A DNA stretch of 64,000 nucleotides, taken from positions 34,370,560 to 34,434,559 of the forward strand of contig CM072527.1 of NCBI GenBank assembly GCA_036898135.1. Reading direction: 5' to 3'. Positions 56,882-64,000 of this stretch are shown here, one piece after another. Source of the stretch: Oncomelania hupensis. Taxonomy: Eukaryota > Mollusca > Gastropoda > Littorinimorpha > Pomatiopsidae. The position numbers and the translations under genes were made by a program. Position 1 is the stretch's first letter; the number at the start of each line of letters is the position of its first letter. The notes beneath the pieces are model-generated. The model had not been told where the DNA came from and did not search any database. It worked only from the letters and a program-made list of their open reading frames with translations.

Positions 56882-59800
56882 CCTTTGGGTTCGGGCACTT
56901 AATAAAATAGACCCAACGTTTCCCGGCGTGTCGTAAGAGGCAACTAACAGGGGTGATGTCAGCACGGCATCACTGGGCGAAAGTCTTCTACACAGCAGTC
57001 ACCGGTCAGGGCGGAGAAACCTCACGTTACAGGTTCAACGACAACGTGCTCGGGGCCAAGGCGAGCAACATTGTATTCGCGGATTTCGGCTGTGGCCAAC
57101 AGCCTGGAGAGGATTGGGCCCCGCCAGGACTTACTTGCCCAAGACACACTGCATGATGAAAACAACCAATCATTCCTTACCGGATTGGTCGTCGGCTGGG
57201 TCATCAAGGACAGCGCCTTCCGTTGGCCACCAGGACGGAGGTGATAAGTGTGCTACTGATGGACAACTTAGCAAGATCCGAACGAGAGACAACATCGTCG
57301 TAGGAACCTGGAATGTCAGGACCCTAACTGCGGATGGAATATTAGAAGAACTGGCCCACGAACTGGACCACTACCGATGGAGCGAACTGCGCTGGAAAGG
57401 CTTAGGTGAAAAACGACCGACAAAGGCCACAAGCTTTATTTGAGCGGGAGAGAAGACAGGCACGAACAAGGCGTTGGATTCTTGGTCCACAAAGACATTC
57501 TAGCCACTATCATGGGTTGCCGCCCAGTCTCTAATAGATTCATTACCATCCGACTGAGAGCAGCCCCTTTCAACATCACCATCGTCCAGGTCTAGGCCCC
57601 AACATCAGACTATGACGACAGCGAAGTCAAGGATTTCTATGAAGGTCTACAGGCTGTCCTTGACCACGTTCCGAAGAAGGACATATTCATAGTGCAAGGC
57701 GACTGGAATGCCAAGGTTGGCCAAGATGCGCACCACAACTGGGGATCCCACTGCAATGGCGAGACAAATGACAGCGGTCTGAGACTTTTGGAGTTTGCCA
57801 GATACAACAATCTGATACTGGGAAACACGCTTGGTCTCCACAAAAAATCCAGACGATGGACATGGCACAGTCCCGGTGGAGAGGATCACAACCAGATCGA
57901 CTACATCATGGTCAAGACACGCTTCAGATTAAGCATCAACATTGACAAGACACGCACTTTTCCAGGAGCTGACATCGGAAGCGACCACGATCTCATGATG
58001 ATGTCTTCACACCGATTCAACCAAAGCTTTTAAGTTTTGAGATTAGATCAGCCAGGCTTGCTATAAATAGCTTCGCCGATGCTTCCTTTCCTTTCCTTTC
58101 ACTGGAAGGGAGGGTGCAGGCAAGCTATAAATAGCCCGCAGCAAGCAAAAAGTGGAGGCACTAAAAAGTGCTCCTCACATAGGCATTGAGCTGGTGTGTC
58201 ATTCCGGCTTCACTTAAAGAGGGTAAACATAGCAAAGTGCACTACACTGGAGTTCGACCTGGACAAACTGCAAGATCCGGAGGTGGCAGAAATATTACAA
58301 GCCACAATTGGAGGGAAATTAGCACCACTGCTCATTTTGGGAGCTGGTGAAGTAGATGTCAACACCATGACCACAGCCTTCAAACAAGCTGTGACAAATG
58401 CCGTGGCGGCATCCTTGGCAAGCACCGCCCAAAGAAGAAACAGTGGATCACACCTGAAATTTTGGACCTGTGTGATAAACGAAGACAGGTGAAAAAGAAA
58501 AAGAACACCTCGCAGAGAGCAGATGCCTATCAAAAAATCAACAATGCCATCCGAAAAGACATGTGCACAGCAAAGGAGAACTGGATAGACGATCAATGCC
58601 AGGAAATAGAGAACAGTCTGAACAAGAACAACAGCAAGAATGCCTACCAGACTGTGAAGCGGCTGACAAGTGTTAAATAGCCCAAGGTCTCCACGATCCA
58701 AAGCAAGTCTGGCATATGCCTTACAGAAGAACAAGAAGTCTTGGATAGATGGACAGAGTACTGCTCTGACCTTTACAACCAAACACCAAACGGGGACCCT
58801 TCAATTCTAGCCTGTCCCGAGAACAGAGAAGAAGAAGAAATCTTCCCAATTCTCCGAGAAGAGGTTGAGTCAGCAGTGTAATCGCTGAAGAAGGGGTAGT
58901 CAGCGGGAGTGAACAACATACACGCGGAATTGATTCAGGCAGGAGGAGAATCGCTGATTGTCGCCCTCACCATTATTTGTAACAAGACCTGGCAGAGTGG
59001 GGAGTGGTCTACACCATGGACCAAGTCGCTTGTCATCACTCTTCCCAAAAAAGGTAACCTTCAGAGTGTGAAAATTACCGCACCATCAGCCTCATCAGCC
59101 ATCACAGCAAGGTCCTCCTGAAAATAATACTTAACAGGTTGAAACCCCAAGCTGAACAAATCATAGCTGACTGAAGAACAAGCAGGATTCAGAGCAGGGC
59201 GAAGTACCACTGAAACGATTTTCAACCTCAGAATAATCTGCGAGAAATACCTACAGCACCAACAACATCTATATCATTTGTTTGTAGATTTAAAGAAAGC
59301 GTTTGACAGAGGCTGGCATGCAGTTCTGTGGGCAACAATGAGAGTGTAAAGCATCAACCCTACAATTATTGAAGTCATTAAAAGGTTGTATGACAAGGCT
59401 ATTTGTGCAGTCCTCCATAACAGCGCCATCGGGAACTGGTTCATAAAAACAATCAGTGTGCGTCAAGTATGCCTACTCTCTCCAATACTCTATAACATCT
59501 TCCTAGAGCGCATCATGTCAGATGCCCTTGCAGATCACGAAGGCACAGTCAGCATAGAGGGTAGAGCAATCTCCAACCTCCGTTTTGCGGATGACATTGA
59601 TGGATTGGCTGGAGAGAAACAAGAACTTAAACAGCTGGTACAGAGGCTTGACACCACCTCCAGAGCCCAAGGAATGGAATTAAGTGCAAAGAAGACCAAA
59701 ATGATGACCAACAACACCAATGACATCAACATGGACATCAAAGTCCAAGGCCAATCTCTGAACACAGTGCATATCTTCAGATATTTAGGAGCCATTGTAT

Positions 59801-60290
59801 CAGACAATGGGTCCCGACGGGAAGTCCCTTCCAGGATCGCAGAAACAACTGCTGCCCTGACAAGGTTAAAGCCCATTTGGAAAGACAGGACCATCAGTCT
59901 ATATTCCAAAGTAAGGCTGCTGCGCTCCCTTGTCATCTCCATTTTCCTATACGCTTCCGAAACATGGACTCTCACAGCAGATCTACAACGAAGAATACAA
60001 AGCATGGAGATGAGGTGCAACTGAAGGCTTCTGGGCATTTCCTATACCCAGCACATCACCAACAACGTAATCCGACAGACCATCACACAAGCCATTGGAC
60101 AACACGATGACCTGCTCACAGTGGTGAAGAAACAGAAACTTCTATGGTATGGCCACATCATCAGAGCATCAGGCCTTGCATAGACTATCCTGCAAGGCAC
60201 GGTGCAAGGAGGCAGAAGAAGAGGGAGACCGAAAAAGATGACAACATTTGAGAATGGACTGGCTTGACACTGAGCAAAGCCATGAGGCCA
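56882..60290 (+). pseudogene. RTE-type LINE, nearly full length, degenerate (copy B)
   Basis: Counterpart of 12,319-15,700. The reverse transcriptase end is better kept: 212 codons are open at 59,386-60,024 with FADDIDGLAGEKQ and FRYLGAIVSDNGS. The endonuclease has its own lesions (a one-base loss near 57,413 and a TAG near 57,594) where copy A is open, and lacks the TGA of copy A at 12,916. Confidence 0.87.
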
Positions 60291-61275
60291 TTTTAAAAAA
60301 TAAAATAAAACAAGAGTTGCGTCCCTTGAAAATTGGTTTGATTAGGGATCATAATGGTGACTGTGAAAGTGAAGCGCAGAGCAGGAGAGGATCACTGTGT
60401 GGCATCGCAACAATGTGTACACTGTCAGTTGCAAAGAGAACTCTTTATTTCGTTATCCGCTCGACGAATCAAGTTATGTGTGATAATTACGTATAATTGC
60501 ATGCATTTTGCAAAATATTTTATCTGTGCAAAAAGTCTAAACACAAAATGAAAAAAAAAGTGGATTAATTTCTTTGACCATTTTAAAAATTCATTTTTGC
60601 AGTAATTTGTTAAAATAAAAATGGGCAGATTTGTTTAAAAAAAATAAATTAGGCGTTGCTACTTCATGCTGCTATTCCAAAAACACAAAAGGATGGTGGT
60701 GTGATCCAAAATGTAGCAAAGGTATCTTGAAAAATGTAAATTCTATGTTTACTCATTTTATGTAAGCCTAAAACAGCTTAGTTTGAGACCATTGGCATGA
60801 AATTGTATATCATGCATAATTATTAAGTACTTTTGCTTTTGTTGATAATTATATTGACATTCACATTAACACCACATTCATCCCATAGACTAAGCATTTC
60901 CTTGCAGGTGTTTGTGGGGACAATAGAGATTCTGTATTCTGTATATAATTGGTTGAACTTTGTTGTGTACATTTATATTGAACATGATGCTAAGAATCTC
61001 CAACATTCTCTCCTTTTATCCCACCTATTCCTGTCTTTCTCGTCACCTTCTCTACCATCATTTTAACATAATGATTTTTATATTGTTTAGATATTTATTG
61101 TTGTGACTGTGTGTGTGTAGGTGTGTGTGTGTGTGTGAATCTACAATTTCAAAAATAACTAGAATGGCACAGCCTATATGCTCCTCCTGGAACTCGCAAT
61201 ATTCAAAATGAAAATGAGTGCCCAGAAAAAGCAAAATGAAACGGTGGCATTAAAATGCAAAGTAATATCGACTTT
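60291..61275. other. spacer between RTE copies (copy B)
   Basis: Counterpart of 15,701-16,687, with fewer ATTCTGT tail units and a longer (GT)n run near 61,115. Confidence 0.5.
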
Positions 61276-63870
61276 GTACCAGCTGTTCAAGTTCTTGTTC
61301 CTCTCCAGCCAATCCATCAATGTCATCCGTAAAACGGAGGTTGGAGATTGCTCTTCCCCCTATGCTGACTGTGCCTTCGTGGTCTGCAAGGGCATCTGAC
61401 ATGATGCGCTCTAGGAAGATGTTAAAGAGTGTTGGAGAGAGTAGACATCCCTGACGCACACAGATTGTTGTTCTGAACCAGTTCCCGATGGCGCTGTTGT
61501 TGAGGACTGCACTGGTAGCCTTGTCATACATGCTTTTGATGACTTCAATAATTTTAGGGGTGATGTTGTACACTCTCATGGTTGCCCACAGAGCTGCATG
61601 CCAGACTCGGTCAAACGCCTTCTTGAAGTGTACGAACACATGATATAGATGTTGTTGGTGCTGTAGGTATTTCTCGCAGATTATTCTGAGGTTCAAAAAT
61701 CTGTTCAGTGGTACTTCGCCCTGCCCTGAATCCTGCTTGTTCTTCAGCTATGATTTGTTCAGTTTGGGGTTTCAACCTGTTGAGTATTATTTTCAGGAGG
61801 ACCTTCCTGGGATGGCTGATGAGGCTGATGGTGCAGTAATTCCCACATTCCTGAAGGTTACCTTTTTTGGGAAGAGTGATGACAAGCGACTGGGTCCATG
61901 GTGTAGCCACTACCCACTCTGCCAGATCTTGTTACAGATAATGGTGAGTGCGTCAATCATCGCTTCTCCTCCTGCCTGAAGCAATTCCGCGGGTATGTTG
62001 TCCACTCCCGCTGACTTCCCTTTCGTCAGCGGTTGCAAGGCTGCCTCAACTTCTTCTCGGAGAATTGGGAGGATTTCTTCTTCTTCTTCTTCTTCTTCTT
62101 CTTCTTCTTCTTCTTCTTCTTCTTCTTCTTCTTCTTCTTCTTCTTCGTTCTCAGGACATGCTAGAACTGATGGGTCTCCATTTGGTGTGTGGTTGTAAAG
62201 GTCAGAGCAGTACTCTTTCCATCTGTCCCAGGCTTCTTGTTTTTTTGTAAGGCCAGACTTGCTTTTGATCCTGGAGACCTTGGGCTGTGTAACACTTGGC
62301 AGCCGCTTCACAGTCTGGTAGGCCTTCTTGCTGTTGTTATTGTTCAGACTGTTCTCTATTTCTTGGCATTGATCTTCTACCCAGTTATTCTTGGTTGTGC
62401 GCATGCCTTTTCGGATGTCATTGTTGATTTTTGGGTAGGCATCAGCTCCCTGTGAGGTGTTCTTTTTCTTTTTCATCTCTCTTCGTTGATCTCACAGGTC
62501 CATAAGTTCAGGTGTGATTCACAGCTTCTTTTGTTGCCGGTGCTTGTCAAGGATCTCCGTGGCGGCATTTGTCACAGCTGAGTTGAAGGTGGTGGTCATG
62601 GTGTTGACATCTACTTCACCAGCTCCCAAAATGAGCAGTGGTGCAAATTTCCCTCCAATTGTGGCCTGAAATATTTCTGCCACCACTGGGTCTTGCAGTT
62701 TGTCCAGGTCGAATTTTGCTGTGTTTACTCTCTTCAAGTGGAGCCGATAGGACATCATCACGAGATCGTAATCACTTCCGATGTCTGCTCCTGAAAAAGT
62801 GCGTATCCTGCCAATGTTGATGCTTGATCTGAAGCGTTTCTTGACCATGTTGTAGTCGATCTGGTTGTGATCCTCCCCGCTGGGACTGGCCATGTCCATC
62901 GTCTGGATTTTTTGTGGAGACCAAGCGTGTTTGCCAGTATCAGATTGTTGTATCAGGCAAACTCCAAGAGTCTCAGACCCCTGTCATTTGTCTCGTTGTT
63001 GCAGTGGGGTCCAAATGTGTCTCCCCAGTTGTGGTGCGCATCCTGGCCAACCTTGGCATTCCAGTGGCCTTCAACTATGACTATGTCCTTATTCGGCACT
63101 TAGTCAAGGGCAGTCTGCATTTTTTTTATATAGAAGTCCTTTACTTCGCTGTCGTCATAGCCTGATGTTGGGGCATAGACCTGGATGATGGTGATGTTGA
63201 AAGAGGCCGCTCTCAGACGGATGGTAATAAGTCTACTGGAGACTGGGCGGCAACCCATGACAGTGGCTAGAATGTTCTGGTGGACCAAGAATCCAGCGCC
63301 GTCATCTCTCCCGCTGAAATAAAGCTTTGTTTTTCGTTGTTTCACCTATGCCTTTCCAGCGCAGTTCGCTGATACCTAAAACGTTCCATCGATAGTGGTC
63401 CAGCTCGTGGACCAGTTCTTATAATTTTCCCTCCGCAGTTAGGGTCCTGACATTCCAAGTTCCTATGACGATGTTGTTTCTGGTGCGGATCTTGCTAAGT
63501 TGTCCATCAGTAGCACACTTATCACCTCCGCCCTGGTGGCCAACGGAAGGCGCGGTCCTTGGTGACCCGGGCGACGACCGATCCGGTATGGAGTAAATGG
63601 TTTTAATCATCATGCAGAGTGTTTTGGGCAAAAAAGACCTGGCAGGACCCAATCCTCTCCAGGCTGTTGGCCACAGCCGATATCCACGAATACAGTGTGG
63701 CTCGCCGGGGCCCCTAGAACGTGGTCGTTGAACATGAGGTTCCTCCGTCCTGACCGGCGGATAGAAGACTTTCGCCCAGTGATGCCGTGCTGACATCACC
63801 CCTGTTAGTCGCCTCTTACGACACGCCGGGAAATGTTGGGTCTATTCTATTCAGTGCCCGAAACCCACAG
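61276..63870 (-). pseudogene. RTE-type LINE, inverted, 3'-truncated (copy B)
   Basis: Counterpart of 16,688-19,225 with the same 3' truncation point. Endonuclease (63,345-62,750), linker (62,476-61,910) and reverse transcriptase (61,910-61,250) are recognisable. A (TTC)n expansion inserts a long Glu run into the linker frame. Confidence 0.87.
62078..62147. repeat. (TTC)n tract, expanded allele
   Basis: About 23 TTC units against six at the matching place in copy A (17,480-17,505). Confidence 0.95.
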
Positions 63871-64000
63871 TTCAAGTTGAATTTAATACAAATTAAACAT
63901 TATGAATTCTAGAAATATGTTTTGATACAATGGCCAATTGAACATACAAGTTGAACATTACAACGCCGAAACACGCACACTGAATGATTATATATGAAAT

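Larger units (their letters stand above)
49969..64000 (+). repeat. large tandem duplication, copy B (runs off the window)
   Basis: Matches 4,640-19,354 in the same orientation with substitutions every few tens of bases and small indels. It lacks the CR1 insertion of copy A, has longer trinucleotide tracts at several places, and carries the four GTPase exons again. The distance between matching points is about 45 kb. Confidence 0.95.

Overview
The window is nuclear DNA of an animal, most probably a gastropod or other mollusc. Basis: GT-AG split coding exons, an I/Nimbus-type LINE with RNase H, many RTE-type LINE copies of the 'craniofacial development protein 2-like' kind, CR1/L2-type 3' ends, Gmr1-like LTR sequences, and very long di- and trinucleotide tracts. 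The species assignment is inference.

The main non-transposon content is a split gene on the + strand that no single open frame reveals. Seven exons (6,624-6,744; 7,712-7,832; 9,284-9,425; 10,569-10,770; 22,297-22,514; 24,664-24,758; 25,182-25,239) join in phase at every junction. They encode about 318 residues of a P-loop GTPase with a G1 P-loop (GKPGAGKSS), a G3 DLAG, a G4 TKMD, an IFI44-like KNY, and a short hydrophobic C-terminal tail that looks like a membrane anchor. The N-terminal exon is not certain.

The segment 4,640-19,354 is repeated nearly line for line at 49,969-64,000, in the same orientation; the right end is cut by the window. The second copy carries the first four GTPase exons again, with open frames and intact splice sites. 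By my count 26 of 27 exon substitutions between the copies change an amino acid, and the exons are more diverged than the neighbouring intron. This suggests a tandemly duplicated, fast-diverging (possibly immune) GTPase pair. Each duplicate also carries a Gmr1-like Ty3/gypsy fragment with integrase upstream of reverse transcriptase, a Gmr1-type solo LTR, and two broken RTE LINEs in opposite orientation.

Between the duplicates (19.4-50 kb) lie a THAP-domain exon, a palindromic AT-rich foldback element, the 3' exons of the first GTPase, a 24-bp and a 39-bp tandem array, a PIF/Harbinger-like MITE, SINEs, LINE fragments, a solo LTR with 5-bp target duplication, and an almost complete 7.65-kb I-clade LINE (38,915-46,565). 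That LINE is flanked by two near-identical tRNA-derived SINEs. LINE, SINEs and two further 3'-end fragments share a terminal stem-loop, and every junction in this array carries the octamer AGGTCGCT. The shared tail points to a LINE/SINE partnership, and the repeated octamer to repeated insertion at one target sequence.

Regions 1-2,100, 20.3-21.6, 31.3-32.4 and 36.9-37.6 kb hold little that I can name beyond simple repeats.
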